Below, piece after piece: positions 9,143-17,301 of a stretch of DNA of 46,638 bases. Made by a program: the position numbers and the translations under genes. The notes under the pieces are model-generated. The model was not told the DNA's origin and did not search any database. It was given only the letters and a program-made list of their open reading frames with translations. The DNA is taken from positions 1 through 46,638 of the forward strand of contig BJGQ01000026.1 of the NCBI GenBank assembly GCA_014190575.1, in the 5' to 3' direction. This stretch comes from Bacteroidota bacterium (GTDB taxonomy: Bacteria; Bacteroidota; Bacteroidia; Chitinophagales; UBA10324). Within the stretch, counting starts at the first letter, position 1; each line of letters opens with the position of its first letter.

Positions 9143-10084
9143 ATGAAAGTTACAGTAATAGGCGCAGGAAATGTTGGTGCAACATGCGCAAATGTTATCG
9201 CTCATGGCGACTATGCAAGTGAAGTAATTTTACTTGACATTAAAGAAGGAATAGCGGAAGGTAAGGCTCTTGACATCTGGCAAACGGCTGCAATCAATAT
9301 GTATAACACTCGAGTGGTGGGTGTTACAAACGATTATGCCCGCACTGCTAATTCTGATGTTGTGGTAATTACTTCAGGGTTGCCACGCAAACCAGGCATG
9401 AGCCGCGACGATTTAATTTCGACCAACGCAGGAATTGTTCGTGGTGTAACAGAAAACATCATGAAATATTCGCCGAACACTATTGTAATTGTGGTGAGCA
9501 ATCCATTGGATGTAATGACTTATTGCGCTTTTCTCACGGCTAAAATTGATTCGAAAAAAGTTTTCGGAATGGCTGGCATTTTAGATACTGCTCGTTACAA
9601 AGCGTTTTTAGCTGAAGCATTAAACTGTTCACCAAAAGATATTCAGGCAGTGTTGATGGGTGGTCATGGCGACACCATGGTTCCACTTCCGCGTTACACT
9701 ACTGTGAGCGGAATACCTGTAACTGAATTAATTGAAAAAGATAAACTCGAAGCCATTATTGAGCGTACTAAAAAAGGTGGCGGCGAATTGGTAAACCTTA
9801 TGGGAACAAGCGCTTGGTATGCACCAGGTGCTGCTGCTGCACAAATGGTAGAGGCAATTGCAAAAAATGAAAACAGAATTTATCCGTGTTGTGTTTGGTT
9901 GCAGGGAGAATATGGTTTGAAAGATGTATATCTTGGTGTTCCTGTGAAGCTGGGCAAAAACGGAATTGAAAAAATAATTGAACTGAAACTGAATGCTGAA
10001 GAATCCAAATTAATGAACGACTCGTGTGTTGCGGTGAAAGAAGTGATGAGCGTGCTCGACAAAATGGGTGCTACGGCGAACTAA
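9143..10084 (+). CDS. mdh: malate dehydrogenase (NAD-dependent, LDH-like type)
   Basis: TCA-cycle enzyme that interconverts malate and oxaloacetate with NAD. At 313 residues it has full family length. Rossmann motif GAGNVGAT at 7-14, with Asp32 at the end of beta-2 (LLDI) giving NAD preference. The substrate loop PRKPGMSRDD holds Arg82 and Arg88, the arginine pattern of malate rather than lactate enzymes. Asp148 and Arg151 lie in GILDTARY, and the catalytic His175 lies in GGHGDTMV. The gene stands alone between its own promoter and a strong terminator. Confidence 0.97.
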   Translation: MKVTVIGAGNVGATCANVIAHGDYASEVILLDIKEGIAEGKALDIWQTAAINMYNTRVVGVTNDYARTANSDVVVITSGLPRKPGMSRDDLISTNAGIVRGVTENIMKYSPNTIVIVVSNPLDVMTYCAFLTAKIDSKKVFGMAGILDTARYKAFLAEALNCSPKDIQAVLMGGHGDTMVPLPRYTTVSGIPVTELIEKDKLEAIIERTKKGGGELVNLMGTSAWYAPGAAAAQMVEAIAKNENRIYPCCVWLQGEYGLKDVYLGVPVKLGKNGIEKIIELKLNAEESKLMNDSCVAVKEVMSVLDKMGATAN

Positions 10085-10105
10085 AAAAAACTAAATCAAA
10101 ATTTT

Positions 10106-10166
10106 AATCCGTTGATTATTTATTTTGTTGTTGCAACGACAACAGAAAATAATCAACGGATTTTTT
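10106..10166 (+). terminator. intrinsic terminator after mdh
   Basis: Perfect 16-bp inverted repeat: 10106-10121 pairs with 10147-10162 (arm AATCCGTTGATTATTT), followed by a T6 run at 10161-10166. The loop itself holds a smaller TTGTTG/CAACGACAAC inverted repeat. It ends 7 bp before the next start codon. Confidence 0.92.
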
Positions 10167-10173
10167 ATTAAAC

Positions 10174-10602
10174 ATGGCACGACACAAAATCAATATTGAA
10201 ATTTTATCCATTCAGGATTATGGAATTCACTGTTTTATTCCTGTAAAAGTGAATGGCATTGCGTCCCGATTATTAATTGATACAGGTGCGTCGAAAACTG
10301 TTTTTGATAAATCATTTATTCATAAACACTTGCAGGAACTTTATACAAAAAAATCAGAACAACTAACAACAGGTCTCGGAAGCAATACCATTGAAAGTGA
10401 AGAAGCAGTAATACCATTATTAAAAATCGGCAAATTGAAAATAAAAAATTATCACGCGCACATACTCGACCTCTCGCATGTGAATGAAACCTACAAACAA
10501 GTTGACCTCCCTCCTATTGACGGTGTTATTGGTTGCGATTTATTAATGGAACATCAGGCAACGCTGAATTTTAAAAAGAGAATTTTAGCAATGAGCGAAT
10601 AA
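10174..10602 (+). CDS. retropepsin-like aspartic protease (clan AA)
   Basis: Small protein of 142 residues with a single retropepsin-like domain. The catalytic motif LLIDTGASKTVFD gives Asp36-Thr37-Gly38, and a downstream IDGVIGCDLL matches the hydrophobic-hydrophobic-Gly strand of the fold. Only one DTG is present, so like retroviral proteases it would need to dimerise (known for the fold, inferred here). No signal peptide or membrane segment is seen, so it is probably cytosolic. It starts 8 bp after the mdh terminator run and needs its own promoter or read-through. Confidence 0.85.
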   Translation: MARHKINIEILSIQDYGIHCFIPVKVNGIASRLLIDTGASKTVFDKSFIHKHLQELYTKKSEQLTTGLGSNTIESEEAVIPLLKIGKLKIKNYHAHILDLSHVNETYKQVDLPPIDGVIGCDLLMEHQATLNFKKRILAMSE

Positions 10603-10659
10603 GAATTCTTATTTCTGAATAAATGAAATGATATAAATTGCAATTTCTAAACCCACTTT

Positions 10660-12126
10660 GTGAATCGTTTTCTTCTCCTTATTCTTTCAATAATTATAAT
10701 AGTAATTTCTTCCTGTAAAAAGGATATTTCAACAACTGAAATGCAAGGTTATCCGGATGCGGTTGGAGAAATTATGGTTAAGAAATGTGCGACAGCCGGT
10801 TGCCATGTTGATGCGAGCAAAGCAGCAGCAGGCGGCCTTTCATTGGAAACATGGGACAAATTATTTGAAGGCGCAAACAATGGTTCAGTTGTTATTCCTT
10901 ATCGCGCAGATAATAGTTGGCTTTGCTATTTTGTAAATACTTATTCTGATCTTGGAATTTCGCTTGCTCCAACTATGCCAGTGAACGGAACAAAATTGAC
11001 TCATGATGAAGTTAAATTACTGCAAGATTGGATTAATAACGGCGCTCCATCAGTCAACGGAAATATTGCTTTCCATACTGATGCAAACCGAAATAAATTT
11101 TATGTAACCAATCAAGGTTGTGATGTGATAACTGTTTTTGATACCAAAACAAAATTGGCAATGCGTTATATTGATGTTGGAGTTATTCCCGGAAACATTG
11201 AAGTGCCACACGATATCAAATGTTCGCCAGATGGAAAATATTTGTATGTAATTTTTGCAGCGGGAAGCGTGATTCAGAAATTTAATACTACTACTGACTC
11301 ACTCGTTGGGCAAATTGATATATCTTTTGGGAGTTGGAATACGATGACTATTTCTCCTGATGGCAAATATGCTTTTTTAGTTGACTTCAATTCAAACAGT
11401 CGAATCGCTTATGTTGATTTAGAAAATCTAACATTGGTAAAAATGTATTCAGCTGCAACACTATTTGTTAATTTACATGGTATTACTTCCACTCAGGATT
11501 TTAAAACATTGTATGTGACTTCGCAATACGGAAATTATATTTTGAAAATAGATGTATCCAATCCACTGCTTCCCGATTTTCAAACCATTGTAATTGCTCC
11601 AGGAGAAACTGCTAATAACAATCATGATATTTATGATCCGCATCAGATTGAATTAAGCCCTGATGAAACAAAATATTTTGTGAGTTGTCAATCTTCCAAT
11701 GAGGTTCGTGTTTTTCAACGAAACAATGATTCATTACTAAAAATAATTCCAGTTGGAGTATTTCCTTTAGAAATTGAAGATTCAGATAAATTTCCATATC
11801 TGTTCGTTACATGCGAAAATGACCCGACAAACAATCCTCAGTATGTGGGTTCAGTTTATGTAATCAATTATCAAACACTTGAAGTTGTTAAGGTATTGCA
11901 AAATAATTTTGCAAAACCACACGGTATTGGTGTGGATGATAAAAACAATTTACTCATTATCCCAAACAGAAACATAAATCCAACCGGACCAACACCACAT
12001 CACACTTCAGTTTGTGGTGGACGAAATGGCTATGTTCAGTTAGTAGATTTGAATACTCTGGAGTTTATAAAAAATTACAAAGCCGAGGTTAGTGTTGATC
12101 CATATGAAGTTGCTATCAAATATTGA
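10660..12126 (+). CDS. outer-membrane lipoprotein with c-type cytochrome-like domain and YVTN beta-propeller
   Basis: 488 residues. Lipoprotein signal: hydrophobic helix then ISSC with Cys19 as lipidated residue, followed by KKD. Residues 30-130 look like a small cytochrome c domain: heme motif CATAGCH (Cys43, Cys48, His49; CX4CH instead of CXXCH), distal ligand candidate Met106 in APTMPVNG, and the closing helix LLQDWINNGAP. Residues 140-488 form a YVTN/YncE-type propeller with repeated blades (CSPDGKYLYVIF, ISPDGKYAFLVDF, LSPDETKYFVSC). The start is GTG at 10660; no ATG gives the full signal. A role in surface electron transfer or binding is inferred only. Confidence 0.82.
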   Translation: MNRFLLLILSIIIIVISSCKKDISTTEMQGYPDAVGEIMVKKCATAGCHVDASKAAAGGLSLETWDKLFEGANNGSVVIPYRADNSWLCYFVNTYSDLGISLAPTMPVNGTKLTHDEVKLLQDWINNGAPSVNGNIAFHTDANRNKFYVTNQGCDVITVFDTKTKLAMRYIDVGVIPGNIEVPHDIKCSPDGKYLYVIFAAGSVIQKFNTTTDSLVGQIDISFGSWNTMTISPDGKYAFLVDFNSNSRIAYVDLENLTLVKMYSAATLFVNLHGITSTQDFKTLYVTSQYGNYILKIDVSNPLLPDFQTIVIAPGETANNNHDIYDPHQIELSPDETKYFVSCQSSNEVRVFQRNNDSLLKIIPVGVFPLEIEDSDKFPYLFVTCENDPTNNPQYVGSVYVINYQTLEVVKVLQNNFAKPHGIGVDDKNNLLIIPNRNINPTGPTPHHTSVCGGRNGYVQLVDLNTLEFIKNYKAEVSVDPYEVAIKY

Positions 12127-12277
12127 AGCCATTAACTCAACTGAAAAATCCCTGATCAATTTATCCGAAGCACAAAACTGAAAACTCTGAAATCCGAATT
12201 TTATAATCTTTCTGTTACATCTGCTTTCTCTCCTAAAAAGATATACTGTGTGTGAAATTTTTTTCAGAATTTTTTAA

Positions 12278-12296
12278 TGTGATTCATCTAATCACA
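12278..12296. promoter_or_regulatory. inverted repeat upstream of the sirtuin gene, possible operator
   Basis: TGTGATT and AATCACA flank a 5-bp CATCT spacer, a perfect 7-bp inverted repeat 26 bp before the sirtuin start. The half-sites TGTGA and TCACA are those of CRP-type sites, but the spacing here is 9 rather than 6 bases, so CRP binding is doubtful. Palindromy and position suggest a regulator site or a small leader hairpin. Confidence 0.35.
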
Positions 12297-12321
12297 GCAT
12301 ATTTACAAAAGTTAATTTTTC

Positions 12322-13014
12322 ATGACCCGAAAAAAAATTGTGGTATTAACCGGTGCTGGAGTAAGTGCTGAAAGTGGCTTGCGAACATTCCGCGACAGTG
12401 ATGGTTTGTGGGAAGAACATCGGATTGAAGATGTTGCGTCTCCTGAAGGCTGGCGAAATAATATGCAACTGGTTCTTAATTTTTATAATCAGCGGAGAAG
12501 AGATGTATTAAAAGCAAAACCAAACGAAGGACACAAAGCCATTGCGCAATTGGAAGAAAAATTTGATGTGGTTGTTGTCACTCAGAATATTGATAACCTT
12601 CATGAGCGTGCAGGTTCTTCCAATGTAATTCACTTACATGGTGAAATTTTAAAATCACGAAGCATAGTTGATTCTAAATTAATTTATAAATGCGAAGTGG
12701 ATATTCTAATTGGAGATAAGTGTGAAAAGGGTTCGCAGTTGCGACCATTTATTGTTTGGTTTAACGAAGCTGTTCCGATGATTGATGTTGCCGCAAGAGA
12801 AGTTTCATCAGCAGATATTTTTATTATCGTTGGAACTTCATTACAGGTTTACCCCGCTGCGGGATTAATTAATTATGCCCATCCAACTGTTCCGAAATAT
12901 TTAATTGACCCGAATATTCCGGATGTAAGTTTTGTGAGAAACATTTCCTGTATTGAAAAAAAAGGAAGTGAAGGACTGAGAGACCTTGTTGAAATACTTT
13001 ATAAAAAATATTAA
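12322..13014 (+). CDS. cobB: NAD-dependent protein deacylase, sirtuin (CobB-like, class III type)
   Basis: Removes acyl groups from lysines using NAD, producing nicotinamide and O-acyl-ADP-ribose. 230 residues, normal for short bacterial sirtuins. Motifs: GAGVSAESGLRTFR at 11-24; TQNIDNLHERAGS at 87-99; HLHG with catalytic His106; VWFNEAVP; GTSLQVYPAAGL. The YNQR segment (Tyr55, Arg58) is the Tyr-x-x-Arg pair of SIRT5/CobB-type enzymes that accept succinyl and other acidic acyl groups. The usual four zinc cysteines are not all present, a known feature of zinc-less short sirtuins. The Nudix gene follows after 3 bp, so the two are almost certainly co-transcribed. Confidence 0.93.
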   Translation: MTRKKIVVLTGAGVSAESGLRTFRDSDGLWEEHRIEDVASPEGWRNNMQLVLNFYNQRRRDVLKAKPNEGHKAIAQLEEKFDVVVVTQNIDNLHERAGSSNVIHLHGEILKSRSIVDSKLIYKCEVDILIGDKCEKGSQLRPFIVWFNEAVPMIDVAAREVSSADIFIIVGTSLQVYPAAGLINYAHPTVPKYLIDPNIPDVSFVRNISCIEKKGSEGLRDLVEILYKKY

Positions 13015-13017
13015 CTA

Positions 13018-13578
13018 ATGAGAAACTTAGAAAAAAATCCGTGGACGATAATCGATGAGAAAAAGATTTATAACAATCCGTGGATTGAATTAACAGAGTT
13101 TGATGTGTTGAATCCATCTGGTGGAAAAGGAATTTATAGTGTTGTTCATTTTCACAATTATGCAATAGGTATTCTTCCGTTGGATGAAAACAATAACACT
13201 TGGCTGGTTGGTCAGTATCGTTTTCCTTTGAAACAATACAGTTGGGAAATTCCGGAAGGTGGTGGAACCAAAGAGCTTCCTCCGCTCGAATCTGCAAAAA
13301 GAGAATTATTGGAAGAAACAGGAATAGAAGCCACCGAATGGATTCCGATTATTGAAACACATTTGAGCAACAGTGCAATGGATGAATTCGGAATTATATA
13401 TATCGCGAAGGGTTTAAGTTTCACCAATTCCTCACCTGAAGAAACAGAAGAATTGCAGGTAAAAAAATTACCGTTTGATGAAGTTTATAATATGGTGATG
13501 AACGGAGAAATTACTGATGGACTAACAATGCTCGCAGTAATGAAAACAAAACTGTTAATGTTGGAAGGAAAAATCTGA
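13018..13578 (+). CDS. Nudix hydrolase, ADP-ribose pyrophosphatase-like
   Basis: 186 residues. Nudix box at about 81-102: Gly-rich GGGTKELPPLESA followed by KRELLEETGI, giving the catalytic RE-x2-EE-TG core (Arg95, Glu96, Glu99, Glu100, Gly102). The spacing before RE is one residue longer than the strict consensus, as in many ADP-sugar pyrophosphatases. The preceding YSWEIPEGG and the QYRFP strand fit the ADP-ribose diphosphatase group. Expected reaction: ADP-ribose (or O-acyl-ADP-ribose) to AMP plus ribose-5-phosphate. The 3-bp gap to the sirtuin gene supports a role in clearing its product; this is inference. Confidence 0.9.
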   Translation: MRNLEKNPWTIIDEKKIYNNPWIELTEFDVLNPSGGKGIYSVVHFHNYAIGILPLDENNNTWLVGQYRFPLKQYSWEIPEGGGTKELPPLESAKRELLEETGIEATEWIPIIETHLSNSAMDEFGIIYIAKGLSFTNSSPEETEELQVKKLPFDEVYNMVMNGEITDGLTMLAVMKTKLLMLEGKI

Positions 13579-13583
13579 AACTG

Positions 13584-14072
13584 TTACACTATAGGTTCAA
13601 AGATTCCTGTTGCTCTGTTTTTACGAACATTATTCCACGGAAAATATTTCCCATTCATGGCTACATATACGCCGGTTGGTAAAGCCTGCACCAGCGACAA
13701 AGCACAACCCATATTAAAAAATCCATCAGAGCTTCCGAATTGATAAGGAATCATGGCGCCGGTAAGCACAATGGTTTTGGCAAGCTTTGCTTCCCCTAAA
13801 ACTTTTGCAGTTACTTCCATTGTATCAGTACCGTGTGTAATCACAATTTGATACTCCTCACTTTCTTTACAGCTATTTAAAATTAATTCGCGGTGCGTTT
13901 CATTCATTTCCAAACTATCAATCATCATCAGTGTTTCCACAGTCACTTTCAACTGGCTTCGACCTCGTGATAATATTTCATTGAGGTGGGTATCTTTAAA
14001 AAATAGTTTTCCGGTTAGCTCATCATATTCTTTATCGAAGGTTCCACCAGTTACCAGAATTTTAATTGCCAT
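13584..14072 (-). CDS. asparaginase N-terminal-domain protein
   Basis: 162 residues resembling only the N-terminal domain of type I/II L-asparaginases, which are normally about 330-350 residues. Active-site segments are visible: VTGGTFDKEYDELTG (Thr11 as candidate nucleophile) and THGTDTMEVTAK (Thr82-Asp83), plus KTIVLTGAM. The C-terminal domain that completes the active site in classical enzymes is missing, and the ORF ends cleanly at a stop, so it looks like a stable short family rather than a recent truncation. Activity on asparagine is uncertain. It is convergent with the Nudix gene (5 bp apart). Confidence 0.82.
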   Translation of the reverse strand: MAIKILVTGGTFDKEYDELTGKLFFKDTHLNEILSRGRSQLKVTVETLMMIDSLEMNETHRELILNSCKESEEYQIVITHGTDTMEVTAKVLGEAKLAKTIVLTGAMIPYQFGSSDGFFNMGCALSLVQALPTGVYVAMNGKYFPWNNVRKNRATGIFEPIV

Positions 14073-14192
14073 GCAATTATTTTTTTGCGAATGTAATGGC
14101 TGAAATAATTTCCAAACAAATCAGTTTAAACAATTTGTTTACCACCTGAAATTCACAATGTACAATTAACATTAACAGGAAAAGTTTTTGGT

Positions 14193-14200
14193 TATTTTTG
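14193..14200 (+). promoter_or_regulatory. -7 promoter element of the Calx-beta T9SS gene
   Basis: TATTTTTG fits the Bacteroidota -7 consensus TAnnTTTG and lies 19 bp upstream of the ATG at 14220. A -33 element is not clear, so confidence is moderate. Confidence 0.4.
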
Positions 14201-14219
14201 TTGTAAATAAAACCAATCG

Positions 14220-16118
14220 ATGAAAAGAATTTTTACTTCAATAGTTATGCTACTGGCTTCAGCAACAGCATTCGCACAAAATCCTGCTCCATGTTCTGAT
14301 TTATTTTTTTCAGAATACATTGAAGGAACTTCTTTTAATAAAGTAATAGAAATATATAATCCAACAACTGCTTCAGTTGATCTGAGCGATTACAAATTGT
14401 TATTGTTTGCCAATGGCAGCCCTACCCCAACATCAACCTTTACCATGTTTGGAACATTAACTTCGGGCAATGTTTATATTGTAACAAATCCAAATGATAC
14501 ATCAACTTATATAAATGGATTGGCTGATACAACAGCCGGCACAATAAACTTTACCGGTAACGATGCATTTGCATTATTAAAAATTTCTTCAGCTGATACA
14601 ATTGACAGAATCGGTCAAATAGGAGTTGATCCGGGTGCTGCAATTGGTTGGATGGTTGGATCGGGAAATACAATTGACCATACATTAGTCAGGAAAATTT
14701 CAGTTAATAACGGACAATCAGATTGGTTGATTGGTGCAAATGAATGGGATGTGTTTCCATTAAATGATTTTACACATCTTGGAACTCATACAATGACTCC
14801 ATGTGCTGCCACTCCTCCCAATATATTTTTAGTTAGTGCCACACAAAATGTAAATGAAGGTGGTGGTACAGTTGCTATTCAGGTAGGCATTACTAACCCA
14901 GATGCAAACGCTACATCAGTAACATTAACCCTTAGTGATATTTCAGCAATCATTGGTCAGGATTATGATTTAGTTGGAAACCCGGTTACTGTAAATTTCC
15001 CCGGTGGTTCATCCGCAAATCAAACAGTTACTGTTTCAATCATTGATGATGTAAATATTGAAGCTGCAGAAACATTTAATGTGGCAATTAGTAATCCAAC
15101 TAACAACGCATCAATTTCAGGTGCAACAGAAGTTGTTACAATTTTTGACAATGATGCTTTGGCACCTGATGTATATATAGTTAACACAACACAAACCGTA
15201 AGCGAAACTGCAGGTTCCATTGCAATTCAGGTCGGAATAAATAATCCTAATGCCAATCCAACTTCAGTGACTTTAACGCTAAGTGATGGCACTGCTTCAA
15301 TTGGTCAGGATTATAACCTTGCTGGAAGTCAAGCCACAGTTACATTCCCTGGAGGCTCTTCTGCTATTCAAACAGTGACGGTAACAATTATCAGTGATGC
15401 AATTACAGAGTTAAATGAAACTTTTTATGCAACATTAAACTCTGCAACCAATAACGCAACAATCTCGGCTGGCAACGATACTGTAACTATCTCCAATGTT
15501 GACATCAATTCTTACATTAGTTTTTTTAAAGCCACTGATTCGGTTTCAGAAAGTATGACAACCTTTTCGGCTGACATTGAAATATTTTCAGGTAACCCTA
15601 CAACTTCACCAACCAGTGCTGATGTTACATTGGTAACGGCCCAATCAACTGCAACAACAGGCGTCGATTTTATTTTTAATGATACAACAGTTACATGGCC
15701 TGCAGGGAGTTCAAATTCACAGTATGCTATTTTTCATATTATTGACGATGCCCTAATTGAATCAATGGAGCACTTTGTTCTCACGCTTTCAAATTTCACA
15801 AACAGCTCAGCAGTTGGAAATACCGGAAGTACTCAAATAAATATTATTGATAATGATCCGAATGCTGTTAAAGATATTTTGAATGATAAAAATGTTTTGC
15901 TTATTCCGAATCCTGCAAATGACAAAGCGATTTTAATTACCAATGGTTCGTTCGAATATTTTGAAATCAGAGATGCTGCCGGACGAATTATACTGGCAAC
16001 CAATATTCATAATCAAAACACATACACTATTCAATTAACTGATTTTGCAGTTGGAGTTTATTTTGTTAGTCTGCATTCATCTACTCAAAATGAAGTTGTA
16101 AAATTGATGAAGCAATAA
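14220..16118 (+). CDS. T9SS type A cargo with lamin-tail domain and Calx-beta repeats
   Basis: Secreted surface protein of 632 residues. Signal peptide 1-19 (ends TAFA, then QNPAPC). Lamin-tail-like domain about 25-190 (LFFSEYIEGTSFNKVIEIYNPT). Three Calx-beta repeats follow (about 203-305, 318-420, 430-545), each with a NEGGG or SETAG type start, a DY segment, FPGGSSA and an IIDD or ISDA strand with acidic residues for Ca2+; the first two are closely similar. The C-terminal type A sorting domain runs from about 560 (LLIPNPANDKAILI) to VVKLMKQ. Likely a Ca-binding adhesin-like protein; its ligand is unknown. Confidence 0.87.
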   Translation: MKRIFTSIVMLLASATAFAQNPAPCSDLFFSEYIEGTSFNKVIEIYNPTTASVDLSDYKLLLFANGSPTPTSTFTMFGTLTSGNVYIVTNPNDTSTYINGLADTTAGTINFTGNDAFALLKISSADTIDRIGQIGVDPGAAIGWMVGSGNTIDHTLVRKISVNNGQSDWLIGANEWDVFPLNDFTHLGTHTMTPCAATPPNIFLVSATQNVNEGGGTVAIQVGITNPDANATSVTLTLSDISAIIGQDYDLVGNPVTVNFPGGSSANQTVTVSIIDDVNIEAAETFNVAISNPTNNASISGATEVVTIFDNDALAPDVYIVNTTQTVSETAGSIAIQVGINNPNANPTSVTLTLSDGTASIGQDYNLAGSQATVTFPGGSSAIQTVTVTIISDAITELNETFYATLNSATNNATISAGNDTVTISNVDINSYISFFKATDSVSESMTTFSADIEIFSGNPTTSPTSADVTLVTAQSTATTGVDFIFNDTTVTWPAGSSNSQYAIFHIIDDALIESMEHFVLTLSNFTNSSAVGNTGSTQINIIDNDPNAVKDILNDKNVLLIPNPANDKAILITNGSFEYFEIRDAAGRIILATNIHNQNTYTIQLTDFAVGVYFVSLHSSTQNEVVKLMKQ

Positions 16119-16140
16119 TTTTCAGTTGAAAATAAATCGA

Positions 16141-17301
16141 ATGATAAAAAATATAGTACAATGCCTGCTGCTTTCAGCGGGCATTGTTTTTATCATGAGT
16201 GAAAAATCTTTTTCTCAGGTAAAAACAGATTCAACATCGTGGCATAAAAATTTTTCAATTGGGTTATACAATTTTAATTACTTGCGCGATTACGAATATT
16301 TTTCGCCAATTATGGAGGGATATACCTTGTATGGAAGTATTGTGCAGCCAACAATTATTTATAAACCTTCCAATCATGTTTCATTCAAGGGTGGAATATT
16401 CGTTCAGCAGAATTTCGGAGATGATTCAATTAGAGTTCGACCAACCTTCTTATTGTCGGTCAGAAATTCATCCACAGATTTTAGTTTTGGAAACTACAGA
16501 AATGAATATGGCCATCAATTGATAGAACCCTTATGGTTCGATGATAATTTGGTAACAGAAAATATTGAGAACGGTTTTAACCTGAAACAAAAATTCAGTC
16601 ATCTTGAATTAGATAACTGGATTGACTGGAATCGCGCTATAATAAATGGTTCTGACTTTCAAGAGAAAGTTTTTGGAGGATTAACTTCGAATATTTTACT
16701 ATTGAAAAATTCAAGTAAAAAAATAACATTCCCAATTCAGGTTTGTATTCAACATACCGGAGGGCAAATAAATAAACCCGATACTTCATTTTTTGTAACA
16801 ACCATTTTGAATGCTGATGCAGGCATTAAATCGATATTAAAAAACAAAAACTCCAATATTTTTATTTCTGAATTCAGTGCTGAAGCATACTATGTTTTTT
16901 ATAAAGAATTTTCTCCGAACCCTCATTTGCAATTCACTGAAGGAAACGGAATTTGGGGACTGCTTAAACTGAAATCAAATGTGGGTGCCGGAATTGAATT
17001 GGCATACTGGCAAGGAAATAATTTTATTTCGCCGAAGGGTAATTCTTTGATGCAAAGTGTCTCGTCAGTTTATCCGAAAAGCGATTACACAGAAAAAGAA
17101 CGACAACTTATTTTCTTTACTTTGAAATATGAAAAAGATATACTTCCGCACCTTCATTTTCTATTTTCGGGTGAAACTTATTATGATTTTAAAAATAAAT
17201 TATTCGAATATGGAATTCATCTTCAACTGATTTATGCAATTAATGAAGATATGCACTTGCCTATTGGAAAATTCAGACCAAGAAAAATTATAGATCCATA
17301 A
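16141..17301 (+). CDS. exported protein of unknown function, probable outer-membrane beta-barrel
   Basis: 386 residues from the ATG at 16141; the frame also opens at a TTG at 16126, but the ATG gives a regular signal peptide (IKNIVQCLLLSAGIVFIMSEKSFSQ). The mature part alternates polar and hydrophobic residues with many aromatic residues at strand ends (SIGLYNFNYLRDYEYFSP, LHFLFSGETYYDF), as in outer-membrane barrels. No named family was recognised. It starts 22 bp after the Calx-beta cargo and is probably co-transcribed with it. Its 3' end overlaps the convergent CNNM gene by 14 bp. Confidence 0.65.
   Translation: MIKNIVQCLLLSAGIVFIMSEKSFSQVKTDSTSWHKNFSIGLYNFNYLRDYEYFSPIMEGYTLYGSIVQPTIIYKPSNHVSFKGGIFVQQNFGDDSIRVRPTFLLSVRNSSTDFSFGNYRNEYGHQLIEPLWFDDNLVTENIENGFNLKQKFSHLELDNWIDWNRAIINGSDFQEKVFGGLTSNILLLKNSSKKITFPIQVCIQHTGGQINKPDTSFFVTTILNADAGIKSILKNKNSNIFISEFSAEAYYVFYKEFSPNPHLQFTEGNGIWGLLKLKSNVGAGIELAYWQGNNFISPKGNSLMQSVSSVYPKSDYTEKERQLIFFTLKYEKDILPHLHFLFSGETYYDFKNKLFEYGIHLQLIYAINEDMHLPIGKFRPRKIIDP

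Noticed and set aside
12278-12296. True CRP site
   Set aside because: The half-sites match but the spacing is 9 instead of 6 bases, so it is kept only as an unassigned inverted repeat.
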